16,934 nt of DNA, from assembly GCA_015661095.1 (NCBI GenBank), contig JACVQI010000019.1, forward strand, positions 1 through 16,934, given 5' to 3'. The notes under the pieces are model-generated. The model was not told the origin of the DNA. It searched no databases and was given only the letters and a program-made list of their open reading frames with translations. How positions within the stretch are numbered: position 1 is the first letter of the stretch; each line of letters opens with the position of its first letter. Below are positions 1 to 6,142 of this stretch, in pieces. This DNA is from Gammaproteobacteria bacterium (lineage in GTDB: Bacteria; Pseudomonadota; Gammaproteobacteria; Eutrophobiales; Eutrophobiaceae). The translations under genes and the position numbers were made by a program.

Positions 1-11
1 CAGTTGTGGGG

Positions 12-289
12 TACTCCCCAGACGGTGGGATAGAATACAGTTTGTAGAGCACCGTTTTGCCCTGGGGCGAGACGCGAGCAAGGGAGTGTATCCACAGCGA
101 TACTCGACCGAGCGAGCAACGAAGCCCCAGGGCAAAAGGGCCTCTGCCCGGAGGGTTGCGGCGCTCTTGGCTTGTGGCGTTGTTGCTCGTCGGGTCACAG
201 AGCTCTGCGGCTATGCTCCCCTCCTCGCGCCTAGCCACAAGCCAAGATCGCCGCAACAAACTGTATTCTATTCCACCGTCTGGGGAGTA
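12..289. repeat. Multi-stem inverted-repeat element
   Basis: The outer arms are 12-44 and 257-289, 33 bases each with 32 matching; the single mismatch would be a G-U pair in RNA. Inside are two more inverted pairs: 55-68 with 124-137 (14 of 14 matching) and 155-178 with 234-257 (23 of 24). A 10-base palindrome CAGAGCTCTG lies at 198-207, and GCGAGCAA is repeated directly at 74-81 and 112-119. Together the pairs would fold into a branched cloverleaf-like structure. No transposase and no target-site duplication are visible at the ends. It could be a MITE-like repeat, a structured RNA or a recombination site. Confidence 0.65.
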
Positions 290-377
290 AGTGCAGGCAA
301 AGTCACCGCTTTGGCATTGGCACGGCCAACCGCTTCCGCCCGCCCAGTCGGCGCTCTCCTCCAATCGAAAGCGGCGC

Positions 378-399
378 GGCACACTTCGCGAAGTGTGCC
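378..399. repeat. Perfect 22-base palindrome
   Basis: GGCACACTTCG is followed directly by its exact reverse complement CGAAGTGTGCC, with no loop. It lies between the structured repeat element and the hydrogenase protease gene. It could be a dimeric repressor operator or part of the repeat family; no T-run follows, so it is not an intrinsic terminator. Confidence 0.5.
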
Positions 400-454
400 C
401 TCAAGTTGGAGCGCTCTTTGGAAATGAACCAAGAAATGGCGTCAAGTTCGCAAC

Positions 455-499
455 CTAAGGTGAGCCTTGCTTAAGTCGCGTGCGCGAAACTAAGGTGAG
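455..499 (+). repeat. Short direct repeat CTAAGGTGAG
   Basis: The ten bases CTAAGGTGAG occur at 455-464 and again at 490-499, 35 bases apart start to start, just upstream of the protease gene. Possibly a binding-site pair or remnants of the repeat family; a chance event cannot be excluded. Confidence 0.35.
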
Positions 500-571
500 T
501 TGCAGCAAGCTGCCGGGAATCTACTTCCGGGAACAAAGAGTTGCTGCGTCAGGCATTGCCCGAAAGTAACG

Positions 572-1258
572 ATGTTGTCCAATCCTGGAGTGCAGAATGC
601 CGGTCCCGTTGAGCAGCCTGCTCAACCCGAGCGACCAGTATCGGAAGGCCTCAGCGATTCCGCCGGAAGGCTTCTGTTGCTTGGCCTGGGCAACGACATC
701 CTGACCGATGATGCGATCGGCTTGGTCGTGGTTCGTGAAGTCAGCCGCCGACTCACCGGCCTTGAGGGAGTCGAAGCGAAGGAATGTGTCGAGATGGGGT
801 TGGCGCTCTTGGACTTCATCGTTGGCTGGCGAGAATTGATTGTCGTGGACGCGGTCCGGACTGGACAGGCGCCTCCCGGACACGTTCACGAGGTTGACTG
901 CCTTGGCCTAAAGACCTTGCGCGGAGCAGCGCCTCACTTCTTTGGGGTTGGCGAAGCCCTGGCCTTGGGGAAAGAATTGGGGCTTTCGATGCCGAACGAA
1001 GTAAAGATCCTCGCAGTGGAAGTGTCCGACCCATTCACGATGGGCACTGAACTAACGACCGCCCTGCGTGCGGCTCTGCCTTCCATCGTGGCACGGGTGA
1101 TGAACGCGGTTTTGGAACACGCTCCGAAAGCCCTTTCGGTCGGTTCGTCCACGTCCTCGCGCTCGTCCTCAAAAACCGAGCCCGAATCAAGGACCGGAAT
1201 AGCAACAAAGCCAATGCCCGGGAGCGATCGTTCGAACAGCCCCGCCAGTCTGCCATGA
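572..1258 (+). CDS. Hydrogenase maturation endopeptidase (HyaD/HybD/HoxW type)
   Basis: This peptidase removes the C-terminal extension of a [NiFe]-hydrogenase large subunit after nickel is inserted. The family core is clear: the strand-loop motif LLGLGNDILTDDAIG at residues 36-50, VVDAV at 91-95, and PHFFGVGEAL at 121-130. The three nickel-recognising residues of HybD (Glu16, Asp62, His93) line up with Asp47, Asp93 and His122. I start at the ATG at 572 (228 aa); a TTG at 500 is in frame, but its extra 24 residues look like repeat DNA. Two oddities are a 35-residue lead before the first core strand and a Ser/Pro-rich, probably disordered tail from about residue 184. The stop overlaps the hypF start as ATGA, so the two were cotranslated. 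No hydrogenase subunit gene is in view. Confidence 0.85.
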   Translation: MLSNPGVQNAGPVEQPAQPERPVSEGLSDSAGRLLLLGLGNDILTDDAIGLVVVREVSRRLTGLEGVEAKECVEMGLALLDFIVGWRELIVVDAVRTGQAPPGHVHEVDCLGLKTLRGAAPHFFGVGEALALGKELGLSMPNEVKILAVEVSDPFTMGTELTTALRAALPSIVARVMNAVLEHAPKALSVGSSTSSRSSSKTEPESRTGIATKPMPGSDRSNSPASLP

Positions 1259-1428
1259 GTCTGAGCGCTAAAACTGTTCCGGCCGTCGTGTGGACGTCTC
1301 AAATGGTTCGCCTGCGGGTCAGTCTTCGCGGCGCTGTGCAGGGCGTCGGATTCCGGCCGTTCCTCTACCGCTTGGCCGCGGAGCTGGGGTTGGCTGGGTG
1401 GGTGAAGAATTGTTCCTCCGGCTGGTAA
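1255..1428 (+). pseudogene. hypF: HypF N-terminal fragment (truncated)
   Basis: HypF is a carbamoyltransferase of about 750 residues that makes the CN ligands of [NiFe]-hydrogenases. Only its first 57 codons are present. They encode the start of the N-terminal acylphosphatase domain: VRLRVSLRGAVQGVGFRPF at residues 18-36, then YRLAAELGLAGWVKN at 38-52, with the catalytic-type Arg34 and Asn52 in the expected places. After SSG at 54-56 the frame hits TAA at 1426. The zinc-finger, YrdC-like and Kae1-like domains are absent. The start overlaps the protease stop by four bases (ATGA), a typical operon arrangement. The break coincides with the 3' end of an unrelated ABC ATPase, so this is a fragment at a junction rather than a gene that decayed in place. 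Confidence 0.8.
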
Positions 1429-1472
1429 AAGAGCACCCGCAAAACGCGCCTGTCCCTGGTTATGAAAATTAA
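1401..1472 (+). pseudogene. 3' end of an ABC-transporter ATPase (YadG-like), truncated
   Basis: The frame ending in TAA at 1470-1472 reads GEELFLRLVKEHPQNAPV followed by PGYEN. The EELFLRL segment resembles the last helix of ABC-2-type export ATPases such as YadG. It overlaps the start of the permease gene at 1462 by 11 bases, the usual arrangement for an ATPase-permease pair. Everything upstream in this frame belongs to the hypF/protease piece, so the Walker A, signature and Walker B motifs are missing from the window. The identification rests on a short tail plus the neighbour, so it is an inference. Confidence 0.5.
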
Positions 1473-2235
1473 GCCGCATTTAATCTCGTTTAACACAATC
1501 GTTATCAAGGAAATCAGCCGCTTCATGCGTATCTGGCTGCAGACCATTGTCCCGCCGGCTGTCAGTATGACGCTCTATTTCATCGTCTTCGGGCATTTGA
1601 TCGGGCCTCGGATCGGCTCCATGCATGGCGTCGGCTATATGGATTTCATTTGTCCCGGCATCATCATGATGGCGATCATCAACAACTCCTACGCCAATGT
1701 CGTTTCTTCATTCTTCAGTGCCAAGTTTCAACGCCATGTGGAGGAAATACTGGTCGCCCCCGTATCCAGCTTCACTATCCTGGCCGGTTTTGTCACGGGT
1801 GGCGTGGCCAGGGGACTAGCGGTCGGACTGGTGGTGACCCTCATCGCTGTATATTTTACCGACCTGCATATTTCCAGTTATCTTATCGTAATCGCCGTCG
1901 TATTCCTGACGGCGGTCCTGTTCTCGATTGCCGGTTTACTGAATGCGATTTTCGCCAAGAAATTTGATGATATCTCCATCGTGCCGACTTTCGTCCTGAC
2001 CCCCTTGATCTACCTGGGTGGCGTTTTCTACTCCATCGAGCTATTACCTGGATTCTGGCAAACGGTATCGCTGTTTAATCCGATACTCTATATGGTCAAT
2101 GCCTTCAGGTACGGGATGCTGGGGGTTTCGGACATCAATATTTACTCTGCATTTGCGATTATCAGCACCTTCATCCTGGTACTGGCGGGTTATGCGCTAT
2201 ATTTATTGCACAACGGGACGGGGATAAAAAGTTAG
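1462..2235 (+). CDS. ABC-2 type transporter permease, YadH-like
   Basis: This is an inner-membrane permease of the ABC-2 family (257 aa; E. coli YadH is about the same length). An N-terminal interface helix with VIKEISRFMRIW (residues 14-25) is followed by about six membrane spans near 26-47, 57-82, 104-132, 139-165, 172-192 and 228-249. The family signature lies between spans 5 and 6, with PLIYLGGVFYSIELLP (181-196) and FNPILYMVNAFRYG (205-218). The ATG at 1462 overlaps the end of the partner ATPase by 11 bases, so translation was probably coupled. The ATPase is lost at the junction, so as assembled this permease has no partner here and perhaps no promoter. The substrate is not evident; YadGH-type exporters are poorly characterised. 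It converges on the frameshifted secreted-protein gene with a 33-base gap and no clear terminator. Confidence 0.85.
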   Translation: MKIKPHLISFNTIVIKEISRFMRIWLQTIVPPAVSMTLYFIVFGHLIGPRIGSMHGVGYMDFICPGIIMMAIINNSYANVVSSFFSAKFQRHVEEILVAPVSSFTILAGFVTGGVARGLAVGLVVTLIAVYFTDLHISSYLIVIAVVFLTAVLFSIAGLLNAIFAKKFDDISIVPTFVLTPLIYLGGVFYSIELLPGFWQTVSLFNPILYMVNAFRYGMLGVSDINIYSAFAIISTFILVLAGYALYLLHNGTGIKS

Positions 2236-2268
2236 GGAAAAACCTGCGTTAACCAGAAATTCCTTCGG

Positions 2269-2738
2269 CTAATTAGCAGGCCGCTCCAGGGTAACGCATT
2301 CGCAGGTAAGGCCCCTGGTAGTTACTCTAAGCAGTTCAGCATTTTCACCGATGTCATAATATTTCTGCAAACTGAATGGCAAACCATCGTCGCTGCGCCA
2401 TTTCTCCGTTTGTTCAATCACCTGCAATTCACCCTTTGCATTATTGATCTTTAACCGGACAGTGTACTTCCCCTTTGATACCGGACAATCGCTGTTTTCT
2501 ATAATTGTTTCTACTTTTGCCTGCTTATTAAATTGCAGATAATCCACGGTTAACTCGGCGTTGCAGTCATGGGTCTCTATTTTTCCCGGCTTGATTTTAA
2601 TGTTATATTCCGAGTGTGATTCCCATTTTTTCCCGGATCCAAATCCTGCTTTCCCAAAACCTTTTGCTCCGCCGCACAGAATCCAATGCACCCAGTAGTG
2701 ATGCTGACTATCAGAAATAATTTTTCATTAAACTTCAT
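2269..2738 (-). pseudogene. Small secreted protein of unknown function, frameshifted at an A6 run
   Basis: I do not recognise this family. The ATG at 2738 opens a signal peptide (MKFNEKLFLIV, then SITTGCIGFCAA) and that frame stops after 53 codons. The rest of the protein lies in another frame ending at 2269. Adding one A to the run of six (complement of 2626-2631) joins the two as DPGKKWESHSEYNIKIKPG, giving about 156 residues. The mature part has four cysteines (HDCN, SDCP, TCEC) that could form disulfides, and alternating beta-type segments, consistent with a small periplasmic or outer-membrane-associated protein. It starts 20 bases after the queD stop, so it is probably the last gene of the leftward operon. 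The missing base may be a sequencing error, a real mutation or a slippery site. Without the repair, only a GTG at 2691 could start the long frame, and that would lack a signal peptide. Confidence 0.6.
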
Positions 2739-2758
2739 CTGACTGGAATATTACTATT

Positions 2759-3118
2759 TTAATCATCGCCCTCATAAATACAACCCGATGTACACGTCTC
2801 ATTAACATACACCGCGACCAGATTCGGCAAGGCGTCTTGTAATTTCCGCCAGATCCATTTCGCGAGATTCTCACTGGTTGGATTCTCCAGGCCTGCTATA
2901 TCATTTAAATATTGGTGATCGATCTGATCAAAGATGGGCTGAAAAGCCTTGCCTATGTCCGCATAATCCATGACCCAACCCAGCTTTATATCCAGGGCGC
3001 CCTCAATGTGCACGCTAATCTTAAAGGAATGACCGTGCAACCGCCGGCACTTGTGCTCTGTGGGCAAATAGGGCAGCAAATGTGCCGCCTCAATCTGAAA
3101 TTGTTTATAAATACGCAT
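2759..3118 (-). CDS. queD: 6-carboxy-5,6,7,8-tetrahydropterin synthase
   Basis: QueD converts 7,8-dihydroneopterin triphosphate to 6-carboxytetrahydropterin, the second step from GTP towards queuosine in tRNA. From the ATG at 3118 it has 119 residues, as expected for the family. Zinc ligands are His13 (EAAHLLP), His28 and His30 (RLHGHSF). The catalytic Cys24 (HKC) and the Asp67-His68 pair (DHQYLND) are present, as are the pterin-anchoring Glu107 (NETCTSGCIY) and the family block LENPTSENLAKWIW at 77-90. An in-frame ATG at 3148 would add ten residues and has a better-placed GGA six bases upstream; family alignment favours 3118 but the choice is open. It lies 63 bases after the transaminase gene, in the same operon orientation. 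No other queuosine gene is in the window. Confidence 0.92.
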   Translation of the reverse strand: MRIYKQFQIEAAHLLPYLPTEHKCRRLHGHSFKISVHIEGALDIKLGWVMDYADIGKAFQPIFDQIDHQYLNDIAGLENPTSENLAKWIWRKLQDALPNLVAVYVNETCTSGCIYEGDD

Positions 3119-3181
3119 TGGAGTGCAGCCGGTGATACTGCGCACCATTAATCGTCCAAAAGGATCGGCGAGCAGTGTGAC

Positions 3182-4057
3182 TCATACCACGTAATCCCGT
3201 TGCTGCAAGGTGTGCGGACCATTGACTTTATATGTTTCATATAATTCCCTGGCCTGATGCCAATACCGCCCCGGCTTGCCATCTCCGATCTTTTTTCCAT
3301 CCAGGGTGACAACCGGAACCACGCCGATTGTCGAGCCCGTGATCCAGATCTCATCCGCCTGTTGTAACTCCTGTTCATTAATATCCGTTTCCTGGCACAA
3401 GCTGCCTGAGTCGCGCAGTAACTCAACCATTAAATCCCGGGTGATTCCTGGCAGGACATTATTATCTTTTTTGGGTGTCTTGATAATACCATCTGCAACA
3501 ATAAATACATTACTGGAGGCGCCTTCTGTCACCATACCGTTCCGGATAAGAATCGCTTCAAGGCAGTTTGCAGTTGCCTTGGCAAGGTTTTTCAGTAACA
3601 CACTGGCCAGTAATGCAGTCGCTTTGATATGACAATATTTCCAGCGTATATCCTCATGGGTAATCACGCAGACACCGGCACTGAAATCCCGCTTCGTTAT
3701 CGCTTTGCACATGGCGAAAAAGGTCGGTGTGACGTTATCTTCATAAATATGATCGCGTTCGGTGACGCCCCTGGTCACCTGCAGATACAATTGCTGATTG
3801 CCGGTCGCCGGATTTCGCCGTAACAATTCCACCAGAATACTTTTTAACTTATCCCTGGAGATCCCTATGTTTATATTCAGACCGGCGAGACTGCTGGCAA
3901 GACGATTCAGATGATCTTCCACCCTAAAAATATTTCCATTGAATACCGGTATTACTTCATAAACACCATCACCAAAGGTAAAACCACGATCCAGTACCGA
4001 TATTTTCGCCTCGGATAGCGGCAGAAATGCTCCGTTCAGATAGACTATCCTCAACAT
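3182..4057 (-). CDS. dat: D-amino-acid transaminase (D-alanine aminotransferase)
   Basis: A class IV, fold-type IV pyridoxal-phosphate transaminase that interconverts D-Ala and D-Glu with their 2-oxo acids. From ATG 4057 (AGGA four bases upstream) it has 291 residues. The opening block VLDRGFTFGDGVYEVIPVFNG (in two parts, 21-31 and 32-41) is typical. Lys145 in HIKATALL is the Schiff-base lysine, at the same number as in the Bacillus enzyme. Glu178 (TEGASSN) should contact the pyridine nitrogen. Arg101 and His103 (RDH) match the carboxylate-binding R-x-H that marks the D-amino-acid group rather than branched-chain or aminodeoxychorismate relatives. Longer starts at 4075, 4126 and 4150 exist; the last two would overlap dacA. 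Placement between dacA and queD suggests supply of D-amino acids for peptidoglycan. This context is an inference. Confidence 0.88.
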   Translation of the reverse strand: MLRIVYLNGAFLPLSEAKISVLDRGFTFGDGVYEVIPVFNGNIFRVEDHLNRLASSLAGLNINIGISRDKLKSILVELLRRNPATGNQQLYLQVTRGVTERDHIYEDNVTPTFFAMCKAITKRDFSAGVCVITHEDIRWKYCHIKATALLASVLLKNLAKATANCLEAILIRNGMVTEGASSNVFIVADGIIKTPKKDNNVLPGITRDLMVELLRDSGSLCQETDINEQELQQADEIWITGSTIGVVPVVTLDGKKIGDGKPGRYWHQARELYETYKVNGPHTLQQRDYVV

Positions 4058-4103
4058 GAAATCCTGCGTTTGCATGACTAATTTGCCGATATTTTTAACT
4101 GCG

Positions 4104-5261
4104 TTATTCAAATAGCAGTTTGACATCATCCTTGAGCCGGTCCAATACACCCCCGGGTCCCACGGACTGTAATGTCATCAACGGCTGACTCACCAGTTCC
4201 TGATCTTCCAGCTTGACCTTCAAAGTACCCTTGACTTCACCTGCGCTTACCGGGGCGATAATGGTGGGGTCGAGAACTATTGATGCATCCAGCTGTTTGT
4301 AAGTGCCTTTTGGAATGGTGATGTACAGATCCTGATTGACTCCCAGGTCCACAGACTCCCGGTCGCCTTTCCAGATTCTACCGGTTTGGATAACCTGATT
4401 TGCTGTATAAAGTTTATGGGTTTCAAAAAAACGGAATGCATAACTTAATAAAGCCTGAGTCATGTTGATCCTGGCATTATCCCCCTGCGTGCCCATAACC
4501 ACTGATATCAACCGCATGTCTCCCCGCTTGGCTGATGCAACCAGACAAAAGCCCGCGGTTTTCGTGTGCCCCGTCTTGACGCCGTCAACGCTCTCGTCCC
4601 GCCACAACATGCTGTTTCGATTAGTCTGTTTGATGCCATTATAGGTAAATTCCTTCATCGAATGCATGGCATATGCTTCCGGATGGTCTCGAATTAAAGC
4701 TCTGGCAAGTACTGCCATATCCATTGCTGTTGTATAGTGATCCGCATGCGGCATACCGGTACTGTTAACGAAGTTGGTATTAACCATCCCTAACTCTTTC
4801 GCTTGCTGGTTCATGACCTGGGCGAATACATCTTCATCACCGGCGATGTATTCAGCCAAGGCTACACTTGCATCATTGCCTGACTGGATAATAATTCCAT
4901 ACAGCAATTCCTCAACCGTCACTTGCTTGTTAACTTCAATAAACATACTGGAACCGGTCATGCGCCAGGCCTTTTCACTGACATGGACCTTATCATCCAG
5001 TTTGATATTGCCGGCGGCGAGCTCTTTGGCGGCAATATAGACAGTCATTATTTTTGTCAGGCTGGCTGGCTCAACGCGTTTATCTGCATTTTCATTAACT
5101 AACAGTCTGCCGCTGTGGTAATCCATTACCAGATAGGAAGAGGCGTTGATTCTGGGCGGCGCCGGTATCAGCGTCATCGCCGCATCCACTGGCGACAACA
5201 GACAAACGGATACGGATATTAACAACAATAGAATTCTTTGCATCTTAGTCACTCTGACCAT
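4104..5261 (-). CDS. dacA: D-alanyl-D-alanine carboxypeptidase (PBP5/6 family)
   Basis: Periplasmic enzyme that removes the terminal D-Ala from peptidoglycan pentapeptides, limiting cross-linking. The 385-residue product has a signal peptide (hydrophobic core about 10-22, likely cleavage after VDAA). All three penicillin-binding motifs are present: SLTK at 67-70 with nucleophile Ser67, SGN at 127-129, and KTG at 229-231. A C-terminal beta domain (about 285-370) precedes a short amphipathic end, DRLKDDVKLLFE, that in PBP5 relatives anchors to the inner membrane. The ATG at 5261 is preceded by ATTAATCG, identical to the bases before mreB; an alternative ATG at 5243 would shorten the leader by six residues and has only a weak GAG upstream. 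It follows rlpA by 33 bases and precedes the transaminase. Confidence 0.96.
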   Translation of the reverse strand: MVRVTKMQRILLLLISVSVCLLSPVDAAMTLIPAPPRINASSYLVMDYHSGRLLVNENADKRVEPASLTKIMTVYIAAKELAAGNIKLDDKVHVSEKAWRMTGSSMFIEVNKQVTVEELLYGIIIQSGNDASVALAEYIAGDEDVFAQVMNQQAKELGMVNTNFVNSTGMPHADHYTTAMDMAVLARALIRDHPEAYAMHSMKEFTYNGIKQTNRNSMLWRDESVDGVKTGHTKTAGFCLVASAKRGDMRLISVVMGTQGDNARINMTQALLSYAFRFFETHKLYTANQVIQTGRIWKGDRESVDLGVNQDLYITIPKGTYKQLDASIVLDPTIIAPVSAGEVKGTLKVKLEDQELVSQPLMTLQSVGPGGVLDRLKDDVKLLFE

Positions 5262-5294
5262 CGATTAATTAAAAATAGTGGATACAGTTGGTTA

Positions 5295-6137
5295 TTATAA
5301 ATCAACCACGATGCGGTGTTCATCAATTCCGTAACGAGCCAGGTTAATCACAATCCGGTCCGCCACATCGATATCGGTTATAGGACCAAACCGTACCCGG
5401 TACAATTTTCCATTTCTGACGGTTGTTTCGCTGATTTGTATCAGGTTATCCGCGAGCCCGGTTAATTTTTTCGCAAATTGTTGCGCATTCTCATAATTCG
5501 AAAATGCGCCTACTTGCACATAAAAACCTTTACCACTGTTATTGATCGCGGCCTGCCCCGAAACCTGGACAGGCTCAACCCGATAATTCCCTTGGTTTAT
5601 GGCGCGGACTTCGACCAGGCCGGTACCGTCATTGACTATACCGAGTTTTAATGCTGCCACATACGACAGGTCTACTACCCGGTTTTCATGGAAAGGCCCG
5701 CGGTCGTTGACTTTAACAACAATACTATGGCCATTGTCCAGATTTCTGACCGAGACATAAGTGGGCAAAGGTAACGTCTTGTGGGCGGCTGTCATCGCGT
5801 ACATATCATAAGTCTCGCCACTCGACGTCCTGCGACCGTGAAATTTTGTGCCATACCAGGAAGCGATACCGCGTTCCACGAAGTTCGCGCTGTCTTTCAT
5901 AACATAATATGTTTTCCCGTTGACGACATATGAAGCAGGGTTGCCATATTTGCTCTTGGGTTCGTTTTTGGGAGCGGCGTCCGGAACCGTTGAAACATCC
6001 ACTGGTTGCGCGGGGCGACCATCGGTCCGGGTACTGGTCACAGAACAACCTTGCATAAGGGTGAATACCAGCAAGAAAATCGCGGTACACAGTAATCGCT
6101 CCGCAGGGATCAATCGATTACTTAAATCATATCCCAT
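5295..6137 (-). CDS. rlpA: RlpA-family lipoprotein, septal lytic transglycosylase with SPOR domain
   Basis: RlpA cuts glycan strands that lack stem peptides and binds such 'naked' septal peptidoglycan. The 280-residue protein has a lipoprotein signal with lipobox LMQGC (acylated Cys31). A double-psi beta-barrel follows at about 87-180. The catalytic residues known for Pseudomonas RlpA (Glu120, His131, Asp157) match Glu108, His119 and Asp145 with identical spacing. A linker leads to a C-terminal SPOR domain (about 204-279) beginning GFYVQVGAFSNYENAQQFA. All key residues being present, I predict an active enzyme rather than a binding-only one. The start is five bases after the mltB stop, so coupling is likely. 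Residues 60-87 between lipobox and barrel carry a Tyr/Lys-rich stretch typical of this family. Confidence 0.95.
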   Translation of the reverse strand: MGYDLSNRLIPAERLLCTAIFLLVFTLMQGCSVTSTRTDGRPAQPVDVSTVPDAAPKNEPKSKYGNPASYVVNGKTYYVMKDSANFVERGIASWYGTKFHGRRTSSGETYDMYAMTAAHKTLPLPTYVSVRNLDNGHSIVVKVNDRGPFHENRVVDLSYVAALKLGIVNDGTGLVEVRAINQGNYRVEPVQVSGQAAINNSGKGFYVQVGAFSNYENAQQFAKKLTGLADNLIQISETTVRNGKLYRVRFGPITDIDVADRIVINLARYGIDEHRIVVDL

Positions 6138-6142
6138 ACTGA

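Larger units (their letters stand above)
1..571. other. Gene-free, repeat-rich left end
   Basis: I see no credible gene here. Reading frames exist at 57-290 and 86-427, but they run through inverted repeats, have no recognisable domain, and their Arg/Ala/Ser-rich composition looks like translated GC-rich repeat DNA. The stretch holds a multi-stem inverted-repeat element (12-289), a perfect 22-base palindrome (378-399) and a 10-base direct repeat (455-464 and 490-499). I found no tRNA, rRNA or clear promoter. By eye it is richer in G and C than the DNA right of about 1425. It may be an interspersed repeat of a foreign genome. Confidence 0.6.

Noticed and set aside
57..427. Two overlapping forward reading frames in the left end
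   Set aside because: They run across inverted repeats, have repeat-derived Arg/Ala/Ser composition and no domain or ribosome site.
500..571. TTG start at 500 for the hydrogenase protease
   Set aside because: The extra 24 residues are unlike any family member, overlap the CTAAGGTGAG repeat region, and an ATG exists at 572.
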